From DASRIA01 sp963724065 (lineage in GTDB: Bacteria > Actinomycetota > Thermoleophilia > Solirubrobacterales > JBBDJG01): 64,000 bases of DNA. Positions 7,611-16,021 of this stretch are shown here, piece by piece (the first letter of the stretch is position 1; each line of letters starts with the position of its first letter). The stretch covers positions 248,001 through 312,000 of the forward strand of contig CAVRTB010000005.1 of NCBI GenBank assembly GCA_963724065.1, in the 5' to 3' direction. The notes beneath the pieces are model-generated. The model was not told the origin of the DNA and ran no database searches. It was given only the letters and a program-made list of their open reading frames with translations. A program made the translations under genes and the position numbers.

Positions 7611-8900
7611 TCAGGGGGCAGCCCACCTGGCATGTTGTCTCGCCTCGCGACCTCCGCCGCCCCCCGGGGCGCTCCCGGCGGGAGCGGCCAGCAGCTCTTC
7701 GACCGCCAGCGCGGCAGCCAGCGGGCCACCAGCGTTCGCGAACGCTTGTGCAATGCGTTCGGCGCCGGGGCGCCTGGCGATCGCTGCATGCACCGCGCGG
7801 CGCAGTCGGTCGGGGTTGAGGCGCTTGTGGTGGAGGCGCACGCCCGCTTCGTTGTGCTCGACGCGCCGGGCGACGTCGAACTGGTCGCGCGAGAACGGCA
7901 CGACGCACGAGGGCACGCCGGCGGCGAGCGCTTTCTGGGTGATCCCCTGTCCGCCATGTGAAACGACGCATGCCGCGCGGGCCAGGATGGGACCGTGCGG
8001 TAGGAACTTCTCCACGCGTGCATTGGACGGTACGTGGAACTGGGCCGGATCTTGGGCTGCGGTGGTCGCGACAACGGCCAAGTCCTCGCCCCCGAGTGCA
8101 TCGAGGGTCGTGGTGATGATCTTTGCGTCGAGCTGAAACGCGGTCGAAGCGGTGACGAGCACGATCGGGCGACGCTCCGTTTTCAACCAGTCGGGCGGAT
8201 CTGCCGGTGGCTCCCACAGGCCCGGTCCGACGAGGCGTACGTGGGAGGGCCAGTCACTGCGGTGGTACTCGTAGGGCTCAGCGGTAAAGGCAATGAACAG
8301 GTCGGACCTCAGAAACTGATCGTCGAACTTGTGGACGGTCGGCAATCCGAGACCGGTTCGGATGTCGTTGAACTGCGCCAGCTCCGGGGCCAGTTGTCGA
8401 TCACCGAACTTCCTCACCATGAGGTCGCGGGCCCTGCCCAGCGGTCCGCGTGCGCGGCGCAGTCCCAACCCGTGCGGAGGAACGTCGTCGGAGCGAAACG
8501 GCGGCGGATACGGGCAGTAGACAGCCCAGGGCAGCTCCGACGCCTCGGCGACGAACATCGCGCCAAAGCAGTTGATGTCGACGATCAGGGCGTCCGGATC
8601 GACATCGGCGACCGCTTGGTGGAGGTCGGGGATCTCGACGGTCGCGCACGCTCGGTAGGCGCGCACCATCCGCATGAACGAGTCGACCTGCGAGCGGCCG
8701 CGCCAGTCGTCGAATTCGACCTGCTCGACGCTTGGGTCGATCGCCCCGGCGGACAGCCCCAGCGCCGCGTAGCCGTCAACGTCAGACGCCCGGCTGCGCA
8801 GGTGCACTTCGTGCCCGCGGCGCTGCAGCTCGAGCAGCATGTCGACCGCCGGGAAGGTGTTTCCGGACGATGCTGAGAGATAAGCGAGCAGTCGCGCCAT
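7611..8900 (-). CDS. UGT/MGT-type glycosyltransferase (GT1 fold)
   Basis: Protein of 429 residues resembling macrolide- or sterol-type glycosyltransferases with a GT-B fold, which transfer a sugar from a nucleotide donor to a small acceptor. The donor-binding signature is SHGGQGITQKALAAGVP near residues 315-331. The ATG at 8900 is chosen because GAAAGGGG lies 7 nt upstream, giving a good ribosome-binding site unlike many leaderless neighbours. It ends beside the distal att-like repeat and so lies just outside the island. The acceptor is unknown. Confidence 0.85.
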   Translation of the reverse strand: MARLLAYLSASSGNTFPAVDMLLELQRRGHEVHLRSRASDVDGYAALGLSAGAIDPSVEQVEFDDWRGRSQVDSFMRMVRAYRACATVEIPDLHQAVADVDPDALIVDINCFGAMFVAEASELPWAVYCPYPPPFRSDDVPPHGLGLRRARGPLGRARDLMVRKFGDRQLAPELAQFNDIRTGLGLPTVHKFDDQFLRSDLFIAFTAEPYEYHRSDWPSHVRLVGPGLWEPPADPPDWLKTERRPIVLVTASTAFQLDAKIITTTLDALGGEDLAVVATTAAQDPAQFHVPSNARVEKFLPHGPILARAACVVSHGGQGITQKALAAGVPSCVVPFSRDQFDVARRVEHNEAGVRLHHKRLNPDRLRRAVHAAIARRPGAERIAQAFANAGGPLAAALAVEELLAAPAGSAPGGGGGREARQHARWAAP

Positions 8901-8969
8901 CAGGACGCCCCTTTCGTTGCATAAGGCCAATATGCCAGGGTCAAGCGCGGTCAGCTCTCGCAGCGGTGG

Positions 8970-9581
8970 TCAGCGCGCGGCCGCGGCCCGTGCCCGCCGC
9001 CGCTTCGGGGCCGCCGCCAGCGCCTCGCGGATCGCCGCGGTCGCCTGTGCGCCGGTGACCTCGAGCGGCTCGGTGCTGCGCATCGCGCGACTCAGCATGA
9101 ACGCCCCCTCCAGCGAGCAGATCATCCCGACCGCGAGCTTGCGCGCGGCCGCGCGGGTGAGGCCGGCCGCGACGCCGCGGTCGGTCGCCGCGCCGATCCA
9201 GCTCTCGAACACGTCAGACGTCGCCTCGCGCAGCGTCTCGTTGGTGCTCGCGACCTCGAGCGCCACCGTCGCGATCGGGCAGGCGTCCTGGTAGTCGGTC
9301 GCGCGCAGTGTCTCGGCCGCGCCCGCGAAGAAGTTCCGCGTCGCGGCGGTGTGGTTGGGCGACTCGTCCGCGATCATCTCGAAGAGCTCGAGGAAGAACG
9401 CGCCCGCGACGCGGATCACCTCGTCGCCCAGCTGCTCCTTGCCCCCGGGGAAGAAGTGGTAGATCGAGCCGAACGGCGCGTCTGCCTCGGCGACGACCTG
9501 CTTGATGCCGGTGCCGGTGTAGCCCTGGCGGCGGAACAGCTCCGCGCTGGCGTTGACGATCCGGTCCCTCGTGCTCTCCAC
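8970..9581 (-). CDS. TetR-family transcriptional regulator
   Basis: Regulator of 203 residues. The N-terminal helix-turn-helix (about 5-50) contains TRDRIVNASAELFRRQGY and GSIYHFFPGGKEQL, matching the TetR domain; the C-terminal ligand domain resembles the LmrA/YxaF type. The GTG start at 9581 sits 7 nt after a TATCAT box, so the transcript is probably leaderless. It is divergent from a small membrane protein gene with only 54 bp between them, where a TCGCTAGAGCGA inverted repeat is a plausible operator. The two genes probably form one regulatory unit. Confidence 0.9.
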   Translation of the reverse strand: MESTRDRIVNASAELFRRQGYTGTGIKQVVAEADAPFGSIYHFFPGGKEQLGDEVIRVAGAFFLELFEMIADESPNHTAATRNFFAGAAETLRATDYQDACPIATVALEVASTNETLREATSDVFESWIGAATDRGVAAGLTRAAARKLAVGMICSLEGAFMLSRAMRSTEPLEVTGAQATAAIREALAAAPKRRRARAAAAR

Positions 9582-9588
9582 GCTCCCG

Positions 9589-9594
9589 ATGATA
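9589..9594 (-). promoter_or_regulatory. -10 box of leaderless tetR gene
   Basis: TATCAT on the minus strand, 7 nt before GTG 9581. Confidence 0.55.
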
Positions 9595-9603
9595 CAGTGC
9601 GCG

Positions 9604-9615
9604 TCGCTAGAGCGA
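9604..9615. promoter_or_regulatory. Inverted repeat, candidate TetR operator
   Basis: TCGCTAGAGCGA has 5-bp arms around AG. It lies centrally between the divergent tetR and membrane-protein genes, over the upstream regions of both promoters, as expected for an autoregulated TetR system. Confidence 0.45.
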
Positions 9616-9635
9616 TCTATCAAGAAAGGAAGCGC

Positions 9636-10094
9636 ATGAACGATCACCCGCGGCGGCTCACGCTCCTGAGGTGGATCCTCGGGTTCGGGATCGTCTCGAC
9701 GACGCTCCACTTCACCCACAACTTCGTCGAGATCGACCAGTATCCCGACGACCTCGTCAGCGGTGCCGTCGTGCGCGTCGCGATCGTCGCGTTCTGGCCG
9801 GTCTTCACCCTGGTCGGATTGGCCGGCTATCGCTTGTACGCGCGGCGCAGCTACGAGCGCGCGCACGCGTGCCTGACGGGGTACGCGGTCTTCGCGCTCA
9901 CCGCGCTCGGCCACTTCCTCGACGGCAAGCCGGAGATCGCGCCATTCTGGTTCGGCACGATCTTCACCGACGCGCTCGCCGGGCTTGCGATGCTGGCGTT
10001 CGTGATCTGGTCGGCGCGGGTCGCGGTGCCCGCGGAGAGCCAGGCGGCCGGGTCGCCGGCGAGGCGGTCGAGCAGCGTGTCGACCGCGGCCTGA
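9636..10094 (+). CDS. Small four-helix membrane protein
   Basis: Protein of 152 residues with about four transmembrane segments (roughly 10-30, 45-65, 75-95 and 105-125) and a polar Ser/Ala/Arg-rich tail. No enzyme motif is visible and I do not recognise the family. A good ribosome-binding site (AAGAAAGGA, 8-9 nt before ATG) supports the start. The divergent tetR gene and shared promoter region suggest it is the regulated target, perhaps in stress response or export; that is inferred from context alone. Confidence 0.75.
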   Translation: MNDHPRRLTLLRWILGFGIVSTTLHFTHNFVEIDQYPDDLVSGAVVRVAIVAFWPVFTLVGLAGYRLYARRSYERAHACLTGYAVFALTALGHFLDGKPEIAPFWFGTIFTDALAGLAMLAFVIWSARVAVPAESQAAGSPARRSSSVSTAA

Positions 10095-10182
10095 CCGCCG
10101 CGATCGCCCGCCCCTGCTCGATCCATAGGTCTGTCACAGTCGACTGATCGCTTCCCACCGGTCCCGTACGAGAGGAGCCCCC

Positions 10183-11010
10183 ATGGCCGCCATCACCACC
10201 GACGCAGTCCGCGTCGACGACCTCGCGATCGCCTACCGGGAGATGGGCTCCGGTCCGCCCGTCCTCCTGATCCACGGATGGCCGACCTCGTCCTACCTGT
10301 GGCGCGACGTGATGCCGCCGATCGCGCGCCATAACCGCGTCGTCGCGATCGACCTGCCGGGCTTCGGCGCGTCGGACAAGCCGGCCGGCGCGGCCTACGA
10401 CTTCGACTTCTTCCGGGGAGCGCTCGACGGCTTCCTCGCCGCGCTCGGCATCGACGACGTCGGGCTCGCGGTGCACGACCTCGGGGGTCCGGTCGGGGTG
10501 CACTGGGCGCTGCACCGTCCCGAGCGCGTGACGAAGCTCGCGCTGCTCAACACGCTCGTCTACCCCGAGTTCTCGGAGGCCGTGATCGAGTTCGTCACGG
10601 CGTGCACCACCCCCGAGCTGCGCGAGCAGCTGACGAGCCCCGTTGGTCTCGAGGCGGCGATGAAGCTCGGCCTCGCGGATGAGGCGAACCTCACGGAGGA
10701 GTCCCTCGCCGCCGTGCGCGAGCCCTTCCAGACCGATCAGTCACGGCAGGTCCTCGCCGCGGCCGGCGTCGGCCTCGGGCTCGACGGCTTCGCCGAGATC
10801 GCGCAGATGCTGCCGAGCCTGAAGGTCCCCGTGCGCGTGATCTACGGCGCGCAGGACCGCATCCTCCCGGACGTCGCCCAGACGATGGAGCGCGTCGCGC
10901 GCGACCTCCCGCAGGCCGAGGTCACGGTGCTGCCGGAGTGCGGTCACTTCCTCCAGGAGGAGGCGGGTCCGCGGATCGGCGAGGAGCTCGCGGCCTTCTT
11001 CGCAGACTGA
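10183..11010 (+). CDS. Alpha/beta hydrolase, haloalkane dehalogenase/epoxide hydrolase type
   Basis: Alpha/beta-hydrolase of 275 residues. The nucleophile elbow is VHDLGGPVG with Asp99 in place of Ser, the pattern of haloalkane dehalogenases and epoxide hydrolases. HGWPTSS at 31-37 forms the oxyanion region, and Asp225 (GAQDRIL) and His255 (ECGHFLQEE) complete the triad. The substrate could be a haloalkane, epoxide or something else; sequence alone does not decide. A GAGAGGAG ribosome-binding site precedes the ATG. The 3' end overlaps the convergent membrane gene by 89 bp. Confidence 0.87.
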   Translation: MAAITTDAVRVDDLAIAYREMGSGPPVLLIHGWPTSSYLWRDVMPPIARHNRVVAIDLPGFGASDKPAGAAYDFDFFRGALDGFLAALGIDDVGLAVHDLGGPVGVHWALHRPERVTKLALLNTLVYPEFSEAVIEFVTACTTPELREQLTSPVGLEAAMKLGLADEANLTEESLAAVREPFQTDQSRQVLAAAGVGLGLDGFAEIAQMLPSLKVPVRVIYGAQDRILPDVAQTMERVARDLPQAEVTVLPECGHFLQEEAGPRIGEELAAFFAD

Positions 11011-12412
11011 GCAGGCCCCAGCCGCCCAGTGCCGTCGCCGCGAGCAGCGGGCCGAGCGCGGGGATCACGAAGCGCGCGTCGTATGCGTGGGTCGCGATCG
11101 GGTACACGAGCAGCGCGAACGCGGTCGCGGACATCAGCGCAGCGAGCCGGCGCGCGCGCTGCGGCGCTACCCACGGCGCGGCGCCCGCCAGCAGGAGCGC
11201 GACGAGCATCCAGAAGCCCTGGACGCGGGTGCGCTCCTCGTAGGCCTCGAGCACGCCGGTGTCCCCGCGGCGGTAGACGTCGCCCGGGTAGTAGAGGACG
11301 CGCCACGACTCGACGAACTCGTTGCGCCCGTTGCCCAGCGGTCCGTCGCGCAGGATCGCGCTGAACTGCTCATACGAAAGATCGCCGTCCGAGTCGTGGT
11401 CGGAGTCGACGATCCGGATCAGGTCCTCTCCCACGGCGTCGATGTAGTCGCCGGGCTGCGCGCGGATCGCGGCCAGGGAGAAGCGGCGCAGCTTTGCGTT
11501 GGCCTCCGGATCTGGTGAGACGAGATAGGGAGGCCCGAAGAGCTTCTGCGCGGGCGACTCCTCGCGATAGATGTACCACTCGACGTTGCGGCCCTGCCGC
11601 TGCGCGGGCGGAGTCGGATCGCACAACCCCTCCGTCCCCTCCGGTGGGGTGAACTTCGTGCAGTCGGCGAACGGCGCGATCCGCCCGTAGAGGTTCCAGT
11701 CGCCGTTGGTGGTGAAGCCCGACATGTCCGTCTCCGCCTGACGCCACACGACGTAGCCCGCGATCACGACGAGCGAGGCGGCAAGTGCCGCGCCGCCGCG
11801 CAGGGCGCTCTGACGCGACGGGCGGGCGCCCGCGAGCAGCAGCCACAGCGGGACGATGGCCAGCAGCGCCGTCCCCACGCCGCGCACCGTAGCGCCGAGG
11901 CCGACGCACACGCCGGCCACGGCGGCCCACGCAACCGGCCCTCCCGCCGAGCGCGCCGCCGCGTAGAGCGCGAGCGCCAGCAGAAAGGTGAACAGCGCCT
12001 CGCTGAGGATGGAGTGCTCGAGGAAGATCTGCGTGCCGCCGAGCAGGATCGCGGCGGCCGGGATCAGGGCGACGGGCCACGGCGCACCGACGCGCCTCAG
12101 GGTCAGGTACAGCAGCGCCGCTGTCGCCAAGCCCATCACGTGCTGAACGAGCACCACGAGCAGCATGTGGGGCGTGATCCAGTGCAGGGGAATCAGGAAG
12201 ATGCCGTAGCCGACGACCCGCAGCGGATCGGCGAAGCCTCCCGAGTAGGCATCCTGGATGTAGATGCCCGTGTCGGAGTAGTTGACGAACGCCGGGCGCC
12301 AGCGGGCGGTGAGATACACGCGCAGCGCCAACCCGACGGCCAGCACCACCGCGATCGCGATCACTTCGGACTTGCGCCGGCGCATCCCTCGTATCTGCAT
12401 CAGCCCGCGCAA
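10922..12412 (-). CDS. Polytopic ArnT/PMT-like membrane protein
   Basis: Membrane protein of 496 residues with about ten hydrophobic segments. The N-terminal half resembles the GT-C (dolichyl-phosphate-mannose mannosyltransferase/ArnT) fold: one helix, then a periplasmic loop with YSDTGIYIQDAYSGG whose acidic residue could be catalytic, then closely spaced helices. A soluble loop (about 225-370) precedes the last helices, and the tail is Pro/Arg-rich. It probably transfers a lipid-linked sugar outside the membrane, but a diagnostic signature is missing. In-frame ATGs at 12400 and 12385 are alternative starts. Confidence 0.65.
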   Translation of the reverse strand: MRGLMQIRGMRRRKSEVIAIAVVLAVGLALRVYLTARWRPAFVNYSDTGIYIQDAYSGGFADPLRVVGYGIFLIPLHWITPHMLLVVLVQHVMGLATAALLYLTLRRVGAPWPVALIPAAAILLGGTQIFLEHSILSEALFTFLLALALYAAARSAGGPVAWAAVAGVCVGLGATVRGVGTALLAIVPLWLLLAGARPSRQSALRGGAALAASLVVIAGYVVWRQAETDMSGFTTNGDWNLYGRIAPFADCTKFTPPEGTEGLCDPTPPAQRQGRNVEWYIYREESPAQKLFGPPYLVSPDPEANAKLRRFSLAAIRAQPGDYIDAVGEDLIRIVDSDHDSDGDLSYEQFSAILRDGPLGNGRNEFVESWRVLYYPGDVYRRGDTGVLEAYEERTRVQGFWMLVALLLAGAAPWVAPQRARRLAALMSATAFALLVYPIATHAYDARFVIPALGPLLAATALGGWGLLSLRRRPRAPRRSADPPPPGGSDRTPAAP

Positions 12413-12440
12413 GCTCGGGTTCGCGGCACTGCCGGCTGCG

Positions 12441-13043
12441 CTACTCGCTGCCGATCTTCTCCAGGTCGACGTCGAAGATCAGCGCCGCGTCCGGGGGAAT
12501 GTCGGGTGGATAGCCCTGGGCGCCGTATGCGAGGTCCCCGGGGATGATCAGCTTCCGGCGGCCGCCCTCGCGCATACCGACGACACCCTGGTCCCATCCG
12601 GGAATCACCTGCCCGGCGCCGAGCGGGAACGGGAAGCCCTGGCCCCGCTTGCTGCCCTGCCACGACGCGTCGAACTGCTTACCGTCGTCGAACAGCACGC
12701 CGACGTACTGCACGGTCACCGTGTCGCCCGCCCGGGCGCGCTTGCCCTTGCCGACGATCAGGTCCTGCACGACCAACTTGGAGGGGGGCTTCCCCGTGCC
12801 CTTCGGGACCTTCGGCTTGCGGTCCGGATTCGCCTCCCCGGCGGTCGGCTCGACCTTCCGAGCTTTCGGCGCCTCGCTCTCCTGCGGGGTCGGAGCGGTC
12901 GGCGTCGTCTGGGGCTGTGTCTGGATCGTGGCGGACTCCGTGTTGGTGTCGGAGTTGTTGTCGTCGCCACAGCCCGCGGCGAGCGCCGCGGCTACGAGCA
13001 GGGCCGGCAAAGAGAGGAAGCGAGCGCGGAGCATCATCACCAT
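12441..13043 (-). CDS. FKBP-type peptidyl-prolyl isomerase, lipoprotein
   Basis: Protein of 200 residues. The signal peptide ends in lipobox LAAGC with Cys25 as the lipidation site, followed by a Thr/Pro/Gln-rich linker (26-95) and an FKBP domain (about 100-198). Domain hallmarks are GDTVTVQYVGVL, PFPLGAGQVIPGWDQG and PDAALIFDVDLEKI. It should act on exported proteins at the outer face of the membrane. Several in-frame starts are clustered (13079, 13043, 13037, 13034); 13043 gives the cleanest signal peptide. Confidence 0.9.
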   Translation of the reverse strand: MVMMLRARFLSLPALLVAAALAAGCGDDNNSDTNTESATIQTQPQTTPTAPTPQESEAPKARKVEPTAGEANPDRKPKVPKGTGKPPSKLVVQDLIVGKGKRARAGDTVTVQYVGVLFDDGKQFDASWQGSKRGQGFPFPLGAGQVIPGWDQGVVGMREGGRRKLIIPGDLAYGAQGYPPDIPPDAALIFDVDLEKIGSE

Positions 13044-13061
13044 CTTGTTCGTTGGGCGGGA

Positions 13062-13079
13062 GTGTGCGGCGGCGCACAC
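13062..13079. promoter_or_regulatory. Palindrome between FKBP and thioesterase genes
   Basis: GTGTGCG and CGCACAC form 7-bp arms around GCGG in the divergent intergenic region. It could be an operator or a 5'-UTR hairpin of the FKBP gene; nothing further can be said. Confidence 0.3.
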
Positions 13080-13114
13080 TATGACGAACGCGCTGGATTA
13101 GGGTGCCCCTTCGG

Positions 13115-13915
13115 ATGGGCCTCGACCACGACACCGCGCTGCGACCCGTCGGGGAAGGGGTCTGGGAGGGCAACATCGCCGATACCTGGTGGACCCCGCG
13201 CGGGCCGCTCGGCGGATACGTGATGGCGATCGTCCAGCGTGGGATGGACCTTGCCGTCGATGACCCGAGCCGCCGGCCGCGGGCGCTCACCGTCCACTTC
13301 CTGCGGCCGCCTGCGGCGGGGCCGATCACCCTCCGGCCGGCGGTCGAGCGGGTGGGACGATCACTCACGACCGCCACGGCGCGGCTCGAGCAGGACGGGA
13401 AGCTGATCGCGCTCGGGGTCGCCGCCTTCTCCACGGCGTGGCCCGGGCCGGAGCTCTCGGAGGCGCCGATGCCGGAGGTTGCGCCGCCCGGAGAGCGCGC
13501 GGCTCCGCGCGGAAACGTCCCCGGCGAGACGCCCCCGCCGTTCATGAGCCGGCTGACGATGCAGAGGCGCTTCGGCGAGCCCGCCTTCAGCGGTGCGGCG
13601 CACGCGGAGACCGGCGGATGGCTCGGCCTGCTCGAAGAGCGGCCGATCGATGCGCTGGCGCTGCTGGTGCTGGCCGACGCCTGGTACCCGGCGCCGTGGC
13701 CGCGCTTGAAGGCGCTCGCGCCCGCGCCGACGATCGAGATGAGCGTGATGTTCCGCGCCCCGCTGCCGCTCCCGGACTCACTGCTGCTGGGCAGGTTCCA
13801 CACGCGGCTCGTGCGGGACGGGTTCTTCGACGAGAACGGCGAGCTTTGGTCACCCGACGGAAATCTGGTCGCACAGTCGCGCCAGCTCGCGCTGCTGATC
13901 GGCGCAGAGGCCTAG
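13115..13915 (+). CDS. Acyl-CoA thioesterase-like double-hotdog protein
   Basis: Protein of 266 residues of the TesB-like thioesterase superfamily with two hotdog halves. The N-terminal half has DHDTALRPV, GPLGGYVMAI and ALTVHFLRPP. The C-terminal half has DALALLVLADAWYP, EMSVMFRAPLP and an end resembling the usual SRQL motif (AQSRQLALL). It probably hydrolyses acyl-CoA; chain length is unknown. ATG 13115 is preferred over GTG 13103 because it lies 10 nt after a TAGGGT box and fits the family N-terminus. Confidence 0.8.
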   Translation: MGLDHDTALRPVGEGVWEGNIADTWWTPRGPLGGYVMAIVQRGMDLAVDDPSRRPRALTVHFLRPPAAGPITLRPAVERVGRSLTTATARLEQDGKLIALGVAAFSTAWPGPELSEAPMPEVAPPGERAAPRGNVPGETPPPFMSRLTMQRRFGEPAFSGAAHAETGGWLGLLEERPIDALALLVLADAWYPAPWPRLKALAPAPTIEMSVMFRAPLPLPDSLLLGRFHTRLVRDGFFDENGELWSPDGNLVAQSRQLALLIGAEA

Positions 13916-13925
13916 GGCGTGCTCC

Positions 13926-13999
13926 CACATCCCGACCGAACGTCCCGGACTGCGTGCTCGAGGCGGTATCGCGGGACGTTCGGCCACGCGCTCTGGGTC
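13926..13999 (+). repeat. 74-bp hairpin repeat, copy A
   Basis: Intergenic repeat whose arms CCGAACGTCCCG (13936-13947) and CGGGACGTTCGG (13972-13983) can form a 12-bp stem. It matches the reverse complement of 23820-23893 at 70 of 74 positions. It occupies the convergent gap between the thioesterase and Fpg genes and resembles a REP or small MITE-type palindromic element. Confidence 0.8.
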
Positions 14000-14063
14000 G
14001 TCCTGATCCCGAGGTGTCCGGGGTGTCCGCGGTACTTGGGGTTAGTCCGCGCTGCCGGCCGAG

Positions 14064-14912
14064 TCACTTGAGCAGGCGCGACAAGCGCCGGTCTTTATAG
14101 ATCTTCCCACCCGTCTGCTCCTGCGGGCAGTAGGTCATGACGTAGTCCTTGAAGTGAACGCCCGCGAGCGTCGTGCCGCAGCGTGGGCACGGCTCTCCCA
14201 CACGGCGATGGACCTGGAGCGGCATCGGCAGCTTGTCCGGAACCGTGTCACCGATCACGCGCTCATAGTGTTCGATCGCTGCCCCGAGGGTCTGTTCGCT
14301 TGCGAGGCGCAACCGCTCGATCGCCGCGCCGCCGAGCTCCGATCCCTGCTGGAACGGCGACAGGCGCGCCTCCCAGAGGATCTCGTCCACCCACGACCGG
14401 CCGATGCCGGCGATCACGCGCTGATCGCGCAGCAGCGGATGAAGATGGCGCGGCACGCTCACCAGCTCGGCGAAGCGCGACGGATCGACCGACGGCCATG
14501 CCTGCGGCCCGAGCGTCGCGACCGCGTCGTCGCGCTCGACCGCATCCACGGGAAGCAGCTTGCTCCACGCGCGCTGCTGCGTGCCGAACTCACGCAGGCG
14601 CAGCTCGCGGTCGCCGTCGACGCGGATCAACAGGCGCGAGGCGCGGTCGCGCAGCGATGCCCGCTTGTCCCACAGCTGGAGGCGCCCAGCGGACATCAGA
14701 TGCACGAGCAGCGCGTGGTCACCGACCTCGACGACGGGCATCTTGCCGATGCGCCACACGCGCCCGATGGTGCGTCCGGCGAGTGCGGACAGTGGCGGGT
14801 CGAACGTCTTCATCGTCACCATCCCGGGCGCGAGCGCCGACTCGATCGCCGCCCCCGCGAGCGCGCTGTTCAGGCGGCGCACCGTGATCTCGACCTCGGG
14901 CAGCTCCGGCAT
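14064..14912 (-). CDS. Fpg/Nei-family DNA glycosylase with altered zinc finger
   Basis: Formamidopyrimidine-DNA glycosylase/endonuclease VIII family, 282 residues, excising oxidised bases with AP-lyase activity. The N-terminus MPELPEVE supplies catalytic Pro2 and Glu3, and Lys57 (IGKMPVVEV) is the conserved helper lysine. The C-terminal zinc finger has C242-x2-C245 and C262, but the fourth ligand position is Glu265 (CPQEQ) instead of Cys. The loop usually reading GIGN is GIGRSWVDE. A TAGATT box 7 nt upstream suggests a leaderless mRNA. Substrate preference between Fpg and Nei types is unclear. Confidence 0.92.
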   Translation of the reverse strand: MPELPEVEITVRRLNSALAGAAIESALAPGMVTMKTFDPPLSALAGRTIGRVWRIGKMPVVEVGDHALLVHLMSAGRLQLWDKRASLRDRASRLLIRVDGDRELRLREFGTQQRAWSKLLPVDAVERDDAVATLGPQAWPSVDPSRFAELVSVPRHLHPLLRDQRVIAGIGRSWVDEILWEARLSPFQQGSELGGAAIERLRLASEQTLGAAIEHYERVIGDTVPDKLPMPLQVHRRVGEPCPRCGTTLAGVHFKDYVMTYCPQEQTGGKIYKDRRLSRLLK

Positions 14913-14919
14913 GACGGCG

Positions 14920-14925
14920 AATCTA
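14920..14925 (-). promoter_or_regulatory. -10 box of leaderless fpg-like gene
   Basis: TAGATT on the minus strand, 7 nt before ATG 14912. Confidence 0.5.
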
Positions 14926-14996
14926 CTCCAGCCGCCGTTCCGTTTAAGCCCGGGCGGAGCGGGAACCTAATCTAGACAAACGAAAGAAGGAGCAAC

Positions 14997-15359
14997 ATGG
15001 ACACCGGACTTGTGATCTTGCTGGTAGTCGCGGCGATCGTGGTGATCGCCGTGGTAGCGCTGGCGTCGATGCGGCAGAGCACACGCCGCAGGGAGCAGCA
15101 CCGTGAGCAGGCCGAGAGCCATCGCAGCGACGCGCAGGTGCACACCACGCGTGCGCTGCGCGAGGAGGCCGCGGCCGAGGAGCAGGCGGCTCGTGCGAAG
15201 CGGGTGGCCGCGGAGGCGCAGGAGCGCGCGCAGGTCGAGCGCGGGCGGGCGCAGGAGCTCGAGGACAAGGCGCGCGAGATCGACCCGGACGCGGATGCGC
15301 CTGCCGGGGATGACGCCGAGACGCGGCAGAACGGCGCCGAGGTCCGAACCCGCAGCTGA
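14997..15359 (+). CDS. Membrane-anchored coiled-coil protein
   Basis: Protein of 120 residues. One N-terminal transmembrane helix (4-24) is followed by a highly charged Ala/Glu/Arg-rich coiled coil (about 28-95) and an acidic tail. Similar small proteins are common in actinobacteria and are of unknown function. A strong AAGGAG ribosome-binding site lies 6 nt before the ATG and a TAATCT box at 14968-14973 is a likely promoter. It is divergent from the fpg-like gene and convergent with pcm. Confidence 0.75.
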   Translation: MDTGLVILLVVAAIVVIAVVALASMRQSTRRREQHREQAESHRSDAQVHTTRALREEAAAEEQAARAKRVAAEAQERAQVERGRAQELEDKAREIDPDADAPAGDDAETRQNGAEVRTRS

Positions 15360-15399
15360 CGGCTGAATTACCGGAGGTGGCCGGCGGGGGCGCGGATGC

Positions 15400-16017
15400 T
15401 CAGTCCTCGCCCGCCACCAACGGCACGAACCTGACCGGGTCGAGCAGCGTGCGCTCCAGCGCCTCGCCCGAGCGTCGTTCGAGCACCAGGCGCTGGTCGA
15501 GGGGCGCGACGAGCCGGCCACCGTCGGCCAGTTGATCCTCGAGCGCCGCGGGCACCTCGTGCGTCGCGGCCGCCACGTTGATCACGTCGTAGGGAGCGGC
15601 CGGCGGGTATCCCGCCGCGCCGTCGCCGACGATCACGTGCACGTTGGCGATTCCCGCCGCCGCGAGATTGCGGCGCGCCAGCTGAGCAAGCTCATCCCGG
15701 CGCTCGATGCTGAACACCTCACGCCCGAGTCGTGCCAATAGGGCCGCGTGATACCCCGAGCCGGTCCCCACGTCGAGCACCGTCTCGCCCCCGCGCAGCT
15801 CGAGCAGCTCGCACATCCGCGCGACGACGACCGGCTGCGAGATCGTCTGGCCCCCGCCGATCGGGAGCGCCGTGTTGTCCCACGCATACCGGCCCAGCTT
15901 CTCGGGGACGAACAGCTCCCTGGGGACGGTCGCGATCGCGGCGAGCACGCGCTCGTCCCCGATCGAACGGCGGAGCTTGCCCAACAGGCGATCGGCCGAG
16001 GCCGGTGACCTGACCAT
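15400..16017 (-). CDS. pcm: Protein-L-isoaspartate O-methyltransferase
   Basis: SAM-dependent methyltransferase of 205 residues that repairs isoaspartyl residues in aged proteins. The SAM-binding motif is LDVGTGSGYHAALLARL near 82-98, preceded by the family-typical GGGQTISQPVVVARM and followed by VIVGDGAAGYP. The ATG at 16017 starts 4 nt after the stop of the sigma-factor gene, so the two are co-transcribed. That fits pairing of a repair enzyme with a general sigma factor, as also seen with pcm and rpoS in other bacteria. Confidence 0.92.
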   Translation of the reverse strand: MVRSPASADRLLGKLRRSIGDERVLAAIATVPRELFVPEKLGRYAWDNTALPIGGGQTISQPVVVARMCELLELRGGETVLDVGTGSGYHAALLARLGREVFSIERRDELAQLARRNLAAAGIANVHVIVGDGAAGYPPAAPYDVINVAAATHEVPAALEDQLADGGRLVAPLDQRLVLERRSGEALERTLLDPVRFVPLVAGED

Positions 16018-16021
16018 GCCC

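Noticed and set aside
10183..11010. Firm assignment as haloalkane dehalogenase
   Set aside because: The Asp nucleophile fits, but halide-binding Trp/Asn residues cannot be confirmed without alignment, so only the broader family is given.
12441..13803. Long minus-strand frame through the thioesterase gene
   Set aside because: Antisense of a gene with recognisable double-hotdog motifs; no motif of its own.
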